Part shown: in pieces, positions 14,813-15,158 of the stretch
How positions within the stretch are numbered: the stretch's first letter is position 1
Layout: every line of letters begins with the position of its first letter
NCBI GenBank assembly: GCA_040758525.1
Contig: JBFLVQ010000157.1
Location: 1 to 15,158 of the forward strand
From: JBFLVQ01 sp040758525
Lineage (GTDB): Bacteria > Acidobacteriota > Blastocatellia > Chloracidobacteriales > JADJPF01
Direction of reading: 5' to 3'
Length of the DNA stretch: 15,158 bases
Notes under the pieces: generated by a model
The model's database searches: none
Seen by the model: the letters and a program-made list of their open reading frames with translations, nothing else
Told to the model about the DNA's origin: nothing
Position numbers and translations under genes: made by a program

Positions 14813-15158
14813 TTAACCCATCTTATCCTTCAGTTTCGCAGCATATCTGCGGCTCATCACAAATGGCTTGGGAATGTTTTGCAAGAATACCTGGAATGAG
14901 TAGTTAAACAGCCGCACAATACGTTCGACATATTCAACGTTAATTATTGTGCCACGATGGATACGGGTAAAATACTTCTCTGGCAGACGCTGTTCCCACT
15001 CGTTGAGTGATTTATGAACCAGCAACTGTTGATCATCAGATGTATAAAGCTCTGTATAGACACCAGCAGCATAGACACACTTGATAGAACTGACTCTAAG
15101 AAATCTTGAATGAGCGCCTACACTGAGAAACAGATAGTCATCATACTCCAAGGTTTTG
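14813..15158 (-). CDS. LytTR-type response regulator, C-terminal DNA-binding domain (5' part beyond window)
   Basis: About 114 residues are visible, ending in TAA at 14815-14813, and the frame is open to the right edge. A TTG at 15151 could be read as a start, but the domain continues upstream (KTLEYDDYLFLS), so the true start and probably a receiver domain lie outside. The LytTR signature is clear: FLRVSSIKCVYAAGVYTELY, VHKSLNEWEQRLPEKYFTRI, then HRGTIINVEYVERI and a closing KPFVMSRRYAAKLKDKMG. LytTR domains bind paired 9-10-bp direct repeats and usually regulate autolysin, competence or biofilm-type genes. The gene precedes the MBL gene by 49 nt on the same strand. Confidence 0.9.
   Translation of the reverse strand, partial: KTLEYDDYLFLSVGAHSRFLRVSSIKCVYAAGVYTELYTSDDQQLLVHKSLNEWEQRLPEKYFTRIHRGTIINVEYVERIVRLFNYSFQVFLQNIPKPFVMSRRYAAKLKDKMG

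Overview
The window looks like a piece of chromosome from an Acidobacteriota-type bacterium, possibly Blastocatellia. The grounds are gene content only: an Oar-like TonB-dependent receptor with a carboxypeptidase-regulatory-like N-terminal domain, a PknB-like Ser/Thr kinase with one membrane anchor, a DUF1800/DUF1501 secreted pair, and a LytTR regulator. This placement is inference, because no rRNA or other marker gene is present. Base composition is moderate and looks even across the window. I see no insertion sequence, integrase, CRISPR array, tRNA or rRNA.

Layout, left to right. (1) Positions 1-632, minus strand: the N-terminal 210 residues of a TonB-dependent outer-membrane receptor, cut by the window edge. 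(2) A divergent promoter region (633-912), in which two good sigma-70-like promoters abut at their -35 boxes, leads into a membrane-anchored Ser/Thr kinase (913-2682, plus). (3) A small c-type cytochrome (2688-3050, minus) converges on the kinase with a 5-nt gap. Its own promoter is crossed by a 7-bp inverted repeat. (4) The DUF1800-DUF1501 pair (3209-6221, plus) probably forms a two-gene operon of exported proteins, the second with a Tat signal. (5) After a hairpin at 6237-6275 comes a long minus-strand cluster read from about 12214 down to 6278. Its order is molybdopterin subunit, 2Fe-2S subunit and FAD subunit of a xanthine-dehydrogenase-family hydroxylase, then a polytopic membrane protein of unknown function, a HAD-family hydrolase with an unusual motif I, and an aldo/keto reductase. 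Overlapping stop/start codons and gaps of 4-38 nt indicate one transcription unit, with a good promoter at 12249-12276. (6) A 425-nt region (12215-12639) holds that promoter, two near-palindromic 10-mers exactly 42 bp apart, a stretch rich in competing complementary segments, and a strong plus-strand intrinsic terminator. (7) A putative glycolipid-binding-domain protein (12640-13200, plus) follows. (8) On the minus strand, a secreted MBL-fold hydrolase (13219-14763) lies just downstream of the DNA-binding part of a LytTR response regulator (14813 to the window end).

How the genes may work together. The three hydroxylase subunits together supply a complete electron path: Mo cofactor, two 2Fe-2S centres, then FAD. 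The active site keeps the Glu and Arg typical of purine-type hydroxylases, so an N-heterocycle or aldehyde substrate is plausible, but the substrate cannot be read from the sequence. The aldo/keto reductase and HAD enzyme could act on related metabolites. No XdhC-type maturation factor is in the window. The other blocks look like independent transcription units.

The points most worth a second look are the structured region at 12320-12560, the composition of the six-gene hydroxylase cluster, and the inverted repeat over the cytochrome promoter. I did not find clear evidence of a wholly new system.
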